Made by a program: the position numbers and the translations under genes
Origin: Chloroherpeton thalassium ATCC 35110
Lineage (GTDB): Bacteria; Bacteroidota; Chlorobiia; Chlorobiales; Chloroherpetonaceae
Assembly (NCBI RefSeq): GCF_000020525.1
Contig: NC_011026.1
Location: 1,780,001-1,844,000, forward strand
Length of the DNA: 64,000 nt
Reading direction: 5' to 3'
The notes under the pieces: model-generated
Databases searched by the model: none
The model's input: the letters and a program-made list of their open reading frames with translations, nothing else
What the model was told of the DNA's origin: nothing
Shown here: piece after piece, positions 37,872-47,816 of the stretch
Position numbering within the stretch: the first letter of the stretch is position 1
Layout of the letters: every line of letters begins with the position of its first letter

Positions 37872-40010
37872 TTATCCCACGTCGGCTAACTTATAACGGT
37901 CATGGTAATGTTTTAAATAATAATCCCGCGCCGGTTTGTTTTCCGGTTTGCGAAGCTGTTTATCGTCGCGCACGAGCGTGAAGGCCGCCTCGCGTGCGGA
38001 TGCCAAGATATGGCTATCTTCGTTCAAATTCGCCACTTTCAGGTCGCTGATGATGCCGGATTGCTCCGTGCCCAAAATATTTCCCGCGCCGCGCAGCCGC
38101 GCATCGATTTCCGACAGCCGAAAACCGTCCGTGCTTTCTTCCATCGCCGACAGCCGCTCTTTTGCGTCGGGCGTGAGTTTGGAATAGACCAAAAAGCAAT
38201 ACGATTGCGCCTCGCCGCGCCCGACTCGGCCACGAAGCTGGTGAAGCTGCGCAAGCCCGAACCGCTCGGCATGTTGAATCACCATCACGGTTGCGTTCGG
38301 AACATCCACGCCGACCTCGATGACCGTCGTCCCGACCAAAATCCGCGATTTGCCGTTTCGGAACGCCTCCATCTCGTCTTCTTTTTCATAAGGAAAAAGC
38401 TGCCCGTGAATCAGCCCGACGCGGCACATGTCGAACACCGTGTCCTTCAGCTCTTCGTGCGCCTCCGTCGCCGCCGCCAAATCCATCTTTTCCGATTCCT
38501 CCACGAGCGGATACACGATATAGGCCTGCCGACCTTTGCGAATCTCGCTTTTTATAAATTCATACACTTCTTCCACTTCGCTCTCGTGGCGAAGCTTCGT
38601 GACAATCGGTTTGCGATTTTTCGGCATCTCGTTGATGATGGAAACATCCAAATCGCCGAAGAGCGTCATGGTGAGCGTGCGCGGAATCGGCGTGGCGGTC
38701 ATCAGCAAAATGTGCGGGTTCACGGCTTTGTCTTGCAATGCCTTGCGCTGCATCACGCCAAACCGGTGCTGCTCGTCGATGACGGCCAGCCCCAAATTTT
38801 CAAACACGACCTTGCCCTCGATCAAAGCATGTGTGCCGACCGTAATTTGCGTCTCGCCGCTTTCAATTCCCGCCAAAATTTCCGTTCTGAGCGCCTTGCG
38901 CTGTTTGCCGACGAGCAGCGCGATTTTAACGCCGAGCGGTTCAAGAAATTTTTTCAGGGTTAAAAAATGCTGCGTGGCCAAAATTTCCGTCGGCGCCATG
39001 AACGCGCATTGCGCCCCGTTATCGAGCGCAATCATCATGGCGAAGATGGCGACGAGCGTTTTGCCGCTGCCGACATCGCCTTGCACGAGCCGGTTCATTT
39101 GCGAGCCGCTTTTCAGGTCGCGGCGAATTTCGCGAATGACCTCCTTTTGTGCGCCCGTCATTTCGAACGGAATATTTTTGAACAGCTTGTTGGTAAACTC
39201 GCCGACGGTCTCAAACTTTTCAGCGCTCACGCTGGTTTCTACATCGCATTTTCGAACGGCAAAAAGCGTTTGCATGTAAAAAAGCTCCGTCCATTTCATC
39301 CGAAATTTCGCTTGCTCCAAAAGTTCCGGCGAGGCGGGAAAATGAATTTGTTCGTAGGCCATGGCGAGCGGCATCAGCCGGTAATTTTCGCAAATCGAGG
39401 CGGGCAAATTTTCCTCAATGTGCCCGAGCGATTTATCGAGCAAATTGCGCACAATGCGCCGCATGATGCGCGAATTCAGGCCGCCGCGTTTGAGCGCCTC
39501 GGGAAGCGAATAAAGCGGCACGATTTTGCCCGTGTTGAAAAGTTCAAAATCATTTTTCAAATCGTCATCGTCACTGCGTTCCGCGCCGTTGAGTTTATCA
39601 AAGTCGGGGTGCATGAGTTGCGGCGTGCCGTTGAAAAAACCGATTTTGCCATGCACGGCGAGCGCGTCGCCTTCGCGCAGCATTTTCGATAAATAATTCG
39701 CGCCCTGAAACCAGACGAGGTCGATGCGCCCGGTTTTGTCGTAAAGCGACGCGATGAAACGCTTCGTCTTCCAATTTGCGCCGTCGAAGCGAATTTGGCG
39801 CACTTCGCCGACGAGGGTCGCGGTTTCGCCTTCGCTGAGCGCCCCGATGCTTTTGATTTGCGTTCTATCAAGGTAGCGGCGCGGAAAATAATTGAGCAAG
39901 TCCTCGTAATTCTTGATTCCCGCTTTTTCGAACGCGGCGGCGCGTTTCGGCCCAACGCCTTTGAGGTATGTTAATTCAGCGCGAAAAAATTCGTTTGCTT
40001 CCGACATCAA
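37872..40010 (-). CDS. recG: ATP-dependent DNA helicase RecG
   Basis: A 712-residue helicase that reverses stalled replication forks and branch-migrates Holliday junctions. The N-terminal helix-hairpin-helix start LTYLKGVGPKRAAAFEKAGI and the wedge OB-fold (about 60-190) are followed by two helicase domains. Walker A is GDVGSGKT, the DEAH-like box DEQHRFGVMQ, motif III LMTATPIPRT, and motif VI HQLRGRVGRG. The C-terminal TRG-like region is present. The start MMSEANEFF lies about 80 bases from the start of the divergent rpmE2 gene. Confidence 0.97.
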   Translation of the reverse strand: MMSEANEFFRAELTYLKGVGPKRAAAFEKAGIKNYEDLLNYFPRRYLDRTQIKSIGALSEGETATLVGEVRQIRFDGANWKTKRFIASLYDKTGRIDLVWFQGANYLSKMLREGDALAVHGKIGFFNGTPQLMHPDFDKLNGAERSDDDDLKNDFELFNTGKIVPLYSLPEALKRGGLNSRIMRRIVRNLLDKSLGHIEENLPASICENYRLMPLAMAYEQIHFPASPELLEQAKFRMKWTELFYMQTLFAVRKCDVETSVSAEKFETVGEFTNKLFKNIPFEMTGAQKEVIREIRRDLKSGSQMNRLVQGDVGSGKTLVAIFAMMIALDNGAQCAFMAPTEILATQHFLTLKKFLEPLGVKIALLVGKQRKALRTEILAGIESGETQITVGTHALIEGKVVFENLGLAVIDEQHRFGVMQRKALQDKAVNPHILLMTATPIPRTLTMTLFGDLDVSIINEMPKNRKPIVTKLRHESEVEEVYEFIKSEIRKGRQAYIVYPLVEESEKMDLAAATEAHEELKDTVFDMCRVGLIHGQLFPYEKEDEMEAFRNGKSRILVGTTVIEVGVDVPNATVMVIQHAERFGLAQLHQLRGRVGRGEAQSYCFLVYSKLTPDAKERLSAMEESTDGFRLSEIDARLRGAGNILGTEQSGIISDLKVANLNEDSHILASAREAAFTLVRDDKQLRKPENKPARDYYLKHYHDRYKLADVG

Positions 40011-40023
40011 TCCCCAGAATAAC

Positions 40024-40053
40024 TTTGCAAGTCCGCAATATTTTATATATTTG
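40024..40053 (+). promoter_or_regulatory. Bacteroidetes-type promoter for rpmE2
   Basis: TTTG (40024-40027), 18 bases, then TATATTTG (40046-40053). This matches the -33/-7 consensus TTTG-N19-TAnnTTTG of the Bacteroidetes primary sigma factor apart from one spacer base. It lies 40 bases before the rpmE2 start. Confidence 0.5.
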
Positions 40054-40093
40054 TGGTTTCAGAAATTGAAAATAACAAATATTATCGTCAGAA

Positions 40094-40354
40094 ATGAAAG
40101 AGGGAATTCATCCAAAAAATTATAGGCCGGTCGTTTTTCAGGATTTGTCCAATGGAGATAAGTTTATTGTCCGCTCCTGCATCGTTACAAGCGAAACGAT
40201 AAAAATGGAAGATGGTCACGAATATCCGCTCAGCAAAGTGGAAATCACCAATGCGTCGCATCCGTTTTTCACGGGTCAGCAAATGTTGCTTGACACCGCA
40301 GGCCGCGTTGAACGCTTCAACAAACGCTTTGGAAAAATGGGTAAGAAGAGCTAA
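40094..40354 (+). CDS. rpmE2: 50S ribosomal protein L31 type B
   Basis: An 86-residue protein of the large ribosomal subunit, the zinc-free (C-minus) type B form of L31. It starts [17 protein letters not shown]. The central [15 protein letters not shown] lacks the paired CxxC zinc cysteines of type A, and the C-terminal [10 protein letters not shown] and [10 protein letters not shown] are typical. The type B form often replaces the zinc form under zinc limitation when both exist; whether a type A gene exists elsewhere cannot be seen. It has its own promoter-like sequence and terminator. Confidence 0.95.
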   Translation: MKEGIHPKNYRPVVFQDLSNGDKFIVRSCIVTSETIKMEDGHEYPLSKVEITNASHPFFTGQQMLLDTAGRVERFNKRFGKMGKKS

Positions 40355-40389
40355 GCCACAAACGGCGTGTTGTTCTCCAAATTTTTTAT

Positions 40390-40432
40390 GCTCAAATGCA
40401 CGGCTTTTAGCGGCCTACATTTGAGCTTTTTT
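40390..40432 (+). terminator. Terminator of rpmE2
   Basis: GCTCAAATG (40390-40398) pairs with CATTTGAGC (40418-40426) and is followed by TTTTTT. It lies 35 bases after the stop. Confidence 0.8.
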
Positions 40433-40504
40433 ATTTATTTTTTAAGACATCCTGATTTTTTCCAAAATGGAAAAAGATAAATCGGTTGAATGGCAAACGT
40501 AATT

Positions 40505-40586
40505 TGTCATGCTGAGCCGTCCTCTGGCGAAGCATCCATTCGTCCGGTTAAGTTGAATGCTTCGGCTAAAACGCCTCAGAATGACA
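40505..40586. repeat. Small inverted-repeat element, copy 2
   Basis: An 82-base element with ends TGTCATGCTGAG and CTCAGAATGACA (one mismatch as inverted repeats). Internal GCGAAGCATCCATTC and GAATGCTTCGGC are inverted relatives. It is of the same small element family as 29264-29343. The rest of the gap 40433-40759 holds short overlapping hairpins just before frr. Confidence 0.65.
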
Positions 40587-40759
40587 TTGGTTCTTTTTTT
40601 TGCCATAGGCAAGCAAAGAGGATGGCTGACTTTGCAGAGCGCAGCATTTCGTCTCCGCTCAATGCGACAAAATTAATTTAATTCATGTGCTTTTTAAGCA
40701 CTTAAGTAAATAAGTGTTTAACTGTAATTAGTAAAAACATCAAAGACAAACTTTGCCTT

Positions 40760-41323
40760 ATGTCTACTGTAAAAGAAACTCTTTCGGATGCCGAGTCCAG
40801 AATGCAAAAATCGATTGAAAATGTTCGGCATGAATTTGCTGCTATCCGCACTGGAAAAGCGTCGGCGGGCTTACTCGATGGAATAAAAGTTGAAGCTTAC
40901 GGCCAAGCGATGCCGCTCAAGCAAGTTGGAAATGTGGGGACTTTAGATTCACGCACCTTAACCGTTCAAGTGTGGGACAAGGGAATGGTGGCCACTGTTG
41001 AAAAAGCTATTCGCGATTCAAACTTAGGACTCAATCCTGCCACCGATGGCCAAACTATCCGCATTCCTGTTCCGCCGCTGACGGAAGAGCGCCGCAAAGA
41101 ATATGTGAAGGTGACCAAAAAGCAGGCAGAAGAAGGAAAAGTCGCCGTGCGTAATATTCGCCGCGATGCGAATCACGCGATCGATAAGCTTGAAAAAGAA
41201 AAGCTGATTACGGAAGACGAAAAAGCTCGTGCCAAAAAGGATATTGACAATTTGACGCACAAATACGAAAAGTCGCTCGACGAGCTGACATCCAAAAAGG
41301 AAAAAGAAATCATGGAAGTTTAA
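40760..41323 (+). CDS. frr: Ribosome recycling factor
   Basis: A 187-residue protein that, with EF-G, splits the post-termination ribosome. The family pattern is clear: KSIENVRHEFAAIRTGKASA near the N-terminus, VEAYGQAMPLKQVGNVGTLD in domain II, and a long C-terminal helix (KEYVKVTKKQAEEGKVAVRN, ending KEKEIMEV). The length matches the normal 185. It has its own terminator. No tsf or pyrH is adjacent, unlike the common arrangement. Confidence 0.98.
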   Translation: MSTVKETLSDAESRMQKSIENVRHEFAAIRTGKASAGLLDGIKVEAYGQAMPLKQVGNVGTLDSRTLTVQVWDKGMVATVEKAIRDSNLGLNPATDGQTIRIPVPPLTEERRKEYVKVTKKQAEEGKVAVRNIRRDANHAIDKLEKEKLITEDEKARAKKDIDNLTHKYEKSLDELTSKKEKEIMEV

Positions 41324-41381
41324 GCAACAACGCTGCTAATTGCTTTCATCTTTTCGAACGGTATGGCACAATACACAAGAG

Positions 41382-41424
41382 CACCGCGCTCATCTCAACA
41401 ACTCTCTGATGGCGCGGTGTTTTT
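41382..41424 (+). terminator. Terminator of frr
   Basis: CACCGCGC(T)CATC pairs with GATGGCGCGGTG (one bulged T) and is followed by TTTTT. The remaining stretch to 41693 shows no gene. Confidence 0.82.
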
Positions 41425-41693
41425 AGATAATTAACCAGCCATTCAAATAAACAGCATGAGCTGTTATTCCTATAACTTCTATTTTTACCGCAATTTATCT
41501 GCATAATATAGCTAGCGGCTTGAGTGAATTTATGGGGGTTAGACGTTGTTAATCATAACAGTCCTTTTTAGATTTCAGATTAGACAAGCCCAGTCACCGA
41601 TACTTATTTCTTGCTCAACATTTGTCTTCATGTGAAGGCCCATTTCGTAACGTAGCGCAATCCGATGTATATATGCTTGCAAGTTTACCATCA

Positions 41694-44600
41694 ATGAAAA
41701 AAAAGCTGCTTATCCTGTTCAACGGAACTTTATCGGAAGAGGAGTTCTTGGTTCAGCAAATCAAGCAGTCAGGTGCTTCTTCAAATCCAAGAGTCGCCCA
41801 CAACACGGAAGAATTTTGTCACCACATCAAAGTTGATCCGCCTGATATTATTTTAGTCGATGCGAAAACCACAATTGACTCTGGTGTTGCAACGGGTTCG
41901 CTTTTGCAGTCTTGCGTTCATAGCACGCCTTGCTATCTTTTGGTTGCTCCCGAAGAGCACCAAGCGTTCTCAAAAATATTCGCTTCGTCGAATTTTAACC
42001 TGATTGATAAATCAAGCCTTCCGCATTTGTTGGCGGTGATTTCCAACTCTGCTAACCGGCAAGATGCGGCGCGTGTCCCATTTCGTACTTTTTTTGGCAA
42101 TACAAAGCCGATAATTCCTTTTTTGATTGAAAATACATCCGACGTGCTGTTTGCGCTCAATCAAGAAAGGAAGATCGTGTTTGTAAATCCAGCATTTGAA
42201 GAACAGTTGGGATATAAAAGTGAGGCCGTTTTGAATTTGCCCATTTATTCGCTGGTGCACTCAGAGGAGTTGAGAAAAGCAGAAAATCTATTTGGGGATT
42301 CAGCGGATACAGCCAAACACGGCGTTCAGTTGCAGATCAAACATAAAATTGGCACATGGAGCGCGTTCATCATATCCGTCAATAAGCAGGAATCGGAAGA
42401 GGGGATGTATCTTTTTTGCTTGGCCAAAAATGTGGTGGAAAAATCATCTGGATTGGCGTTGCATAACATTTTTCATGAAAAAAGTCTTCAGCTTCAGGAG
42501 GAAAACTCGATTTATGTCATTATCGACAAGCAATATCGAGTCAAAAAATATAACAACGCGGCAAAAGAATGGTTTCGAAAACTGAATGGTAGGCCGTTAA
42601 GAGAGAACGAGAAAATTCAAGACATTGTGCCGTGCGATGCACTGGGGCGACTGAGCGATAGATTGACGCACGCGTTTGCTGGTGAAACGGTTATTTATGA
42701 AAAAAAATTAAATGTGCCGAATACCGGCAATCTTTGGTTTGAACTCGTATATACGCCCGTTTTTGATGACGAAAAAAATGTGGTTGGCGTCAGCATGGCG
42801 TTTAATGATCTGTCACATTCTGAAGCATCTACGATAAAAGATGAGGATAGCGAGCAGCTTTTCAAAACGCTGATTCAATTTTCCCCCGACATGACGGCCA
42901 TTGTCAGTGAAGAGGGAACGGTTCAATATGTAAGCACAACATCGGCATTGGAAATCGGTTTTGGCCCGGAAGAGCTAAAAGGAAAAAATTTACTCGAATA
43001 CATTCATCCTGAAGATCAGTATCTATTTGAAAACTCGCTGGGCAATGCGCAGTTTGAATACGAGCAGTCGATCAACATCGAAATTCGGATCAAGCACAAA
43101 AATTCCACTTGGGTTTATTTTGATGCCACGATCAAACAGTTTTGGTTTGCGGGACATCGCGAAGAGCGATTTTTAATTCACGCGCAAAACATCACGGAGC
43201 GCAAGCAAGTTGAAGATGCCCTGAAGCTTCATGTGAGCGCCATTGAAGCCAGCCAAAATGGGATTATGATCGTGGATGCGATGCTGGAGGATTATCCGAT
43301 TATTTATGTCAATCCCCGTTTTGAAGCGGTCACGGGCTACGAAGGCTGTGAAATTATGGGTAGAAATCCACGATTTTTGCACGGCGAAGATGTTAGCCAG
43401 CCCGATTTGGAAAAAATTCGCTATGCAATGCGGCACGGTAAACCTTGCACAGTGTTGCTGAAGAATTATAAAAAAGACGGCTCTCTATTTTGGAATGAGT
43501 TGACCATCTCGCCCATTTCTGACAACGACGGCACGGTGACGCACTTTGTTGGCACCACGAACGATATTTCCGAGAGGATTTTTTCGAACGAGAATCTCAA
43601 TAAGTCAAACGCTATTTTAAAAGCGATTAGCGAAATTCAGTCCGTCTTTATTTCCGAGTCGGCGCCAAAAGACTTATTTGAGCATCTTTTGAACCGGTTG
43701 CTGTTTTTAACGCAAAGCCAATTTGGCTTTATCGGAGAAATGATTGAAGGGAAAGATGCTGCTGAGCAGTTGGTGATTCGCACGATCAGCGATGAACGCA
43801 AGATTCAGTCGGCAGAGCTCGTCTGTCATCACGATGCGTTTCATAGCAATGCGTGTGGGCTTTTGTCGAGCCTTTGCCAAAAGGTAATTCAAACGGGCAA
43901 GCCAGCCATAGAAAATAAATTTCGGATGAATGCCAGCCGAACAGAATTGCCAAGCAGCCACCCAGCAGTTAATACTTTCGTTGCGCTTCCATTGATGAGC
44001 GGAGACAATTTGATTGGCATTGCGGGCGTTTCCAACCGAAAAGGCGGCTACGACCAACAAATTTTGGATTATCTGGCGCCATTTCTTTCTACTTGTGCCA
44101 GCATCATTGCGGCGCAACGGCAAAATGTTTGGCGGCGCAATGCCGAAGAAAAACTTCGCGAACAAGCGGCCTTGCTCGATATTACCGAAGAAGCCATCAT
44201 TGTGTGTGATGAAGATGATATGGTGCTTTACTGGAACAACGGCGCGGTGAAAATGTATGGTTGGGAAAAGCATGAAATTCTGGGGAAAAATGCGTGCGAG
44301 TTTTTAGATACGAAGGATAAACATACCGTCGACGTTGCCAAAACATCGGTTCTTAACACGGGACACTGGCTCGGCGAATTGACGCACATCGCCAAGTCGG
44401 GTAAAGATATTGTCGTCGAAAGCCGTTGGAATTTGATGCCGCCCTCTAATGGCGGACCAAATTCAAAATCTATTTTGATTCTTAACACCGATATTACCAG
44501 CAAAAAGAAATTTGAGTCGCATTTGCTGCGGGCTCAACGACTGGAAAGTTTGGGTCGGTTGGTGAGCGGGATTGCGCACGATCTGAATAATATCCTTTCG

Positions 44601-45674
44601 CCGATTCTGTTGTCTTTGCAATTGCTCAAGAGAAAAGCAACAGACGACAAAGCAAAAGGACTGATTGATACGCTGGAACTGAGCGCCAAAAGAGGTGGAA
44701 ATCTGGTCAAGCAGGTGCTTTCATTTGCAAAAGGTGTCGAGTGTGAGCGGCTGCCAATTAAAATTGAGCATTCGGTGCAAGAAGTTGAAAAAATCCTTTT
44801 TGAGACGTTCCCAAAAACGATTGATGTCGATATTCTGTACAACAAGCCGCTTTGGTATGTTCATGGCGATTCCACGCAGCTTCACCAAGTATTGCTAAAC
44901 CTTTGCGTCAACGCACGCGACGCGATGCAGGTCAAAAATGGTGGCGCGCTGCGAATCACGGTTTCCAATGCCGTTGTCGGCGAGCGAGAAGCCGCGATAT
45001 ATCCTGACGCACAGCCTGGCCGATATGTGAAGGTTTCGGTGAGCGACACCGGAACGGGCATTGCACCAGAACATCTGGATAGCATTTACGAGCCATTTTT
45101 TACAACCAAAGAGCTGGGTCAAGGAACGGGACTTGGGCTTTCAACCGTCTTTATGATCGTCAAAAGCCATCAGGGATTTATTACGGTGTATTCCGAGCTG
45201 GGAAAAGGCACCACGTTCAATGTTTTTCTCCCTGCATTCGAATCGGAAGAGACGGAATTTGAGCCAACCGCGTCACTTTCGCAAATCCAGGGTATTGGAG
45301 AACATATTTTGGTCGTTGATGATGAAGCGCCGGTCAGGGAAGTGACCAAAGAATCCTTACAGGCGAATGGTTATGATGTGATTACGGCGGAAAATGGCGA
45401 GGATGCTATTAGCAAGGTTCAAGAGGCAACCTGTGCGATTAGTGCGGCTATCATTGATATGATGATGCCAAAACTGGATGGCACTTCTACCATCAAATTG
45501 TTGCGGCAAACAAACCCAAGCATCAAAATTATTGCGGTGAGCGGACTCTTTTCATACAAGAAAGTCCTAACGGAAAGTGGAGAATTAGTTGATGCGTTTT
45601 TACAAAAACCTTACACATCGGAGCAGCTTTTAGGCGCGTTGCACGAAGTGTTGCACGAGCAAAAAACGTATTAG
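41694..45674 (+). CDS. Hybrid sensor histidine kinase with pseudo-receiver, multiple PAS, GAF and receiver domains
   Basis: About 1326 residues, all cytoplasmic (no signal or membrane segment). An N-terminal receiver-like domain (about 1-110, DIILVDAK) is followed by PAS domains (about 130-240 and three to four more, including VNPAFEEQLGYKSEAV and VNPRFEAVTGYEGCEI), a GAF domain (about 640-810) and another PAS (about 825-940). HisKA has His962 in GIAHDLNN, the HATPase has GTGLGLSTVFMIVKSHQGF, and the C-terminal receiver has Asp1255 in IIDMMMPKLDG. It is thus an NtrB-like hybrid kinase with an internal phosphorelay step. No response regulator gene is adjacent. The frame is open to 41622 (TTG); ATGs at 41673 and 41694 are alternative starts. 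Confidence 0.9.
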   Translation: MKKKLLILFNGTLSEEEFLVQQIKQSGASSNPRVAHNTEEFCHHIKVDPPDIILVDAKTTIDSGVATGSLLQSCVHSTPCYLLVAPEEHQAFSKIFASSNFNLIDKSSLPHLLAVISNSANRQDAARVPFRTFFGNTKPIIPFLIENTSDVLFALNQERKIVFVNPAFEEQLGYKSEAVLNLPIYSLVHSEELRKAENLFGDSADTAKHGVQLQIKHKIGTWSAFIISVNKQESEEGMYLFCLAKNVVEKSSGLALHNIFHEKSLQLQEENSIYVIIDKQYRVKKYNNAAKEWFRKLNGRPLRENEKIQDIVPCDALGRLSDRLTHAFAGETVIYEKKLNVPNTGNLWFELVYTPVFDDEKNVVGVSMAFNDLSHSEASTIKDEDSEQLFKTLIQFSPDMTAIVSEEGTVQYVSTTSALEIGFGPEELKGKNLLEYIHPEDQYLFENSLGNAQFEYEQSINIEIRIKHKNSTWVYFDATIKQFWFAGHREERFLIHAQNITERKQVEDALKLHVSAIEASQNGIMIVDAMLEDYPIIYVNPRFEAVTGYEGCEIMGRNPRFLHGEDVSQPDLEKIRYAMRHGKPCTVLLKNYKKDGSLFWNELTISPISDNDGTVTHFVGTTNDISERIFSNENLNKSNAILKAISEIQSVFISESAPKDLFEHLLNRLLFLTQSQFGFIGEMIEGKDAAEQLVIRTISDERKIQSAELVCHHDAFHSNACGLLSSLCQKVIQTGKPAIENKFRMNASRTELPSSHPAVNTFVALPLMSGDNLIGIAGVSNRKGGYDQQILDYLAPFLSTCASIIAAQRQNVWRRNAEEKLREQAALLDITEEAIIVCDEDDMVLYWNNGAVKMYGWEKHEILGKNACEFLDTKDKHTVDVAKTSVLNTGHWLGELTHIAKSGKDIVVESRWNLMPPSNGGPNSKSILILNTDITSKKKFESHLLRAQRLESLGRLVSGIAHDLNNILSPILLSLQLLKRKATDDKAKGLIDTLELSAKRGGNLVKQVLSFAKGVECERLPIKIEHSVQEVEKILFETFPKTIDVDILYNKPLWYVHGDSTQLHQVLLNLCVNARDAMQVKNGGALRITVSNAVVGEREAAIYPDAQPGRYVKVSVSDTGTGIAPEHLDSIYEPFFTTKELGQGTGLGLSTVFMIVKSHQGFITVYSELGKGTTFNVFLPAFESEETEFEPTASLSQIQGIGEHILVVDDEAPVREVTKESLQANGYDVITAENGEDAISKVQEATCAISAAIIDMMMPKLDGTSTIKLLRQTNPSIKIIAVSGLFSYKKVLTESGELVDAFLQKPYTSEQLLGALHEVLHEQKTY

Positions 45675-45772
45675 TCAATAGGGTTTCAATGGCGCTTTTT
45701 TCGCTCAAACAAAGCCAAGGAATTGCGCTGTTTTTTTTGGTTGAAATTGCTTAAAAAAGGCCTTTTCTTCTG

Positions 45773-45804
45773 AAAAACTAACCATTGCCATGTTAGTTTT
45801 TTTA
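45773..45804 (+). terminator. Terminator of the hybrid kinase gene
   Basis: AAAAACTAAC pairs perfectly with GTTAGTTTTT around a nine-base loop, with T-run continuing. It lies about 100 bases after the stop. Confidence 0.8.
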
Positions 45805-45870
45805 TATTGAAGACTATTTTCATTTTTCTAACTCGAAGTTCATGTTTGAACTTTCAAATTATTTAGTGCA

Positions 45871-47175
45871 GTGATACCTCGTTATTCTCCAAAGGAGATT
45901 TCCAGTATTTGGACAGACGAAGCCCGACTTGATCGCTGGCTTAAAATAGAGCTTGCCGCTGTGGAAGCGCGCGTGAAGCTGGGCGAAGTTCCAAAGGACG
46001 AATTTGAAGTGATTCGTAAAAAAGCCAAGTTTGATGTTGAGCGCGTTCTCGAAATAGAAAACACGACTAAGCACGATGTGATTGCATTCCTAACAAATGT
46101 AGCGGAGAACGTTGGTAAGGAATCGCGTCATATTCATCAAGGCATGACTTCATCGGATGTGTTGGACACGGCGCTGGCCATGCAAATGCGCGATGCTGGA
46201 AAAATCATCATCGATGATATTGAAAAGCTGCTGAAAGTGCTTGCCAAACGCGCCAATGAATTCAAGTATACGTTGCAGATTGGCCGTACGCATGGCATTC
46301 ATGCCGAGCCAATTACGTTTGGCTTGAAGCTCGCGCTATGGTATCAAGAAATGCAGCGCAATTTGAAGCGCATGAAGCGTGCCGTAAAAGTTATTTCCGT
46401 CGGAAAAATTTCCGGTGCGGTGGGCACGTATCAGCATCTTGTGCCTGAAGTCGAAGAGTTCGTTTGTAAGAAGTTGGGGTTGAAACCCGCGCCGATTTCT
46501 ACGCAAATTCTTCAGCGCGATCGTCATGCGGAATATGTCAATGCGTTGGCTATTATTGCCAGCTCCATCGAAAAGTTCTCGGTCGAATGTCGCCATTTGC
46601 AGCGCACCGAAGTGCTTGAAACGGAAGAATATTTCAGCGCTGGTCAAAAAGGTAGTTCCGCGATGCCGCACAAGCGCAACCCGATTACCTTTGAGCGCCT
46701 CAGCGGCCTTTCGCGCCTGATTCGTGGCAACGCTATTGCCGCGATGGAAAACATTCCGCTTTGGCACGAACGCGATATTTCTCACTCTTCTGTCGAACGC
46801 GTCATCATGCCGGATTCGACCATTGCAGCCTGCTACATCATTCGCAAATTTACCGACTCGATTTCTCAGTTGATTGTCTATCCCGACAACATGGAGAAAA
46901 ACTTTAATGCGTCCTACGGCCTGACTTCATCACAATCTATTTTGTTGAAATTGACCGAAAAAGGATTGACGCGCGAAGTCTCCTATCAGCTTGTTCAGCG
47001 AAATGCGATGCAGTCGTGGAAGGAAAAAGTTCAACTCAAAGACTTGATTCTTCAAGACAACGACATTCGCCAAGTGCTCAGCGAGGAAGAAATCTCAACG
47101 GTTTTTTCGCCAGAGGAAATTCTGAAGGGTATCAAGAAAAATGTGGATTATATTTTTAAGCGCGTGGGCATTTAA
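45871..47175 (+). CDS. purB: Adenylosuccinate lyase
   Basis: A 434-residue enzyme that removes fumarate from SAICAR and from adenylosuccinate, two steps of purine synthesis. It is a homotetramer of the fumarase/aspartase superfamily. The signature [14 protein letters not shown] is present, as are [11 protein letters not shown] and [15 protein letters not shown]. The start codon is GTG at 45871, giving [20 protein letters not shown], the normal family beginning. purA, whose product it uses, is 40 kb away. Confidence 0.97.
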   Translation: MIPRYSPKEISSIWTDEARLDRWLKIELAAVEARVKLGEVPKDEFEVIRKKAKFDVERVLEIENTTKHDVIAFLTNVAENVGKESRHIHQGMTSSDVLDTALAMQMRDAGKIIIDDIEKLLKVLAKRANEFKYTLQIGRTHGIHAEPITFGLKLALWYQEMQRNLKRMKRAVKVISVGKISGAVGTYQHLVPEVEEFVCKKLGLKPAPISTQILQRDRHAEYVNALAIIASSIEKFSVECRHLQRTEVLETEEYFSAGQKGSSAMPHKRNPITFERLSGLSRLIRGNAIAAMENIPLWHERDISHSSVERVIMPDSTIAACYIIRKFTDSISQLIVYPDNMEKNFNASYGLTSSQSILLKLTEKGLTREVSYQLVQRNAMQSWKEKVQLKDLILQDNDIRQVLSEEEISTVFSPEEILKGIKKNVDYIFKRVGI

Positions 47176-47210
47176 CCGACAAAGCCAACTCCACAAAATC
47201 ACATAACGCA

Positions 47211-47238
47211 AAAACTCCGGCGGGCACCGGAGTTTTTT
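47211..47238 (+). terminator. Terminator of purB
   Basis: AAAACTCCGG pairs perfectly with CCGGAGTTTT around CGGGCA, with a T-run. It lies 36 bases after the stop. Confidence 0.9.
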
Positions 47239-47271
47239 ATTGAAAATGAGAATTTTTACGGCGCAAATGCA

Positions 47272-47703
47272 CTACAATGACATCCGGTACATCGTAGCAA
47301 CAATTGTAGTAGCAATAATTCCTAAAATCGTCCATGCGTATAAAAATCCGACCATTCGCTTTGTTTCTTTTACATCGTCACTAATTGATTCAAGTTTTTG
47401 GTAAGTCAAATAATCCTTTGTTTCGAGCGTAGCGTTTGTCAACTTATTATTGTAAGTGATATTTTTCACATCGGCCATCTCATAAGTTTTAATTTCTTTG
47501 TTAGCCAAAATCCTGATGTGAGAATCGGTTTGGTCGACTAAAAATCCCGTGTACTGCCTGTTTTGATATGTGGTAATAGTCACTTCAATCTGTTTTTCGA
47601 TCATACTTTCAATTGAAGTGGCACATGCCGATAAGCTCAGGGAAATAGCCAAAACTGCAATCCATTTTAAAACGGCATATTTTGTTCGGTAAGTCTTTCG
47701 CAT
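47272..47703 (-). CDS. Small lipoprotein with a possible Sm-like domain and C-terminal membrane helix
   Basis: 143 residues. The N-terminal lipobox LSLSAC indicates a lipoprotein. Residues about 35-90 (IEVTITTYQNRQYTGFLVDQ) resemble, weakly, the beta-barrel start of an Sm/LSM-type fold. A hydrophobic segment follows at the C-terminus (VGFLYAWTILGIIATTIVAT), so the protein may be tethered at both ends. Function unknown. The frame is open a further 33 codons upstream, but that region contains the purH terminator, so the ATG at 47703 is preferred. Confidence 0.72.
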   Translation of the reverse strand: MRKTYRTKYAVLKWIAVLAISLSLSACATSIESMIEKQIEVTITTYQNRQYTGFLVDQTDSHIRILANKEIKTYEMADVKNITYNNKLTNATLETKDYLTYQKLESISDDVKETKRMVGFLYAWTILGIIATTIVATMYRMSL

Positions 47704-47763
47704 ATCTTGCGGGGTTTTGTTTTTTTGAGAAAAAGGGTTAAGAAATTTCCGTTTTTGTAACGC

Positions 47764-47793
47764 AAAAAGGGGTTTCCGAAAAAACCCCTTTTT
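47764..47793 (-). terminator. Terminator of purH
   Basis: AAAAAGGGGTTT pairs with AAACCCCTTTTT around CCGAAA. It is effective in both directions and lies 24 bases after the purH stop. Confidence 0.88.
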
Positions 47794-47816
47794 GAAAATC
47801 AATGCTTAGTAACCGC

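Noticed and set aside
38010-38963. 317-codon frame antisense to recG
   Set aside because: Arg/His-rich shadow of recG, and other long plus-strand frames in the same gene behave the same way.
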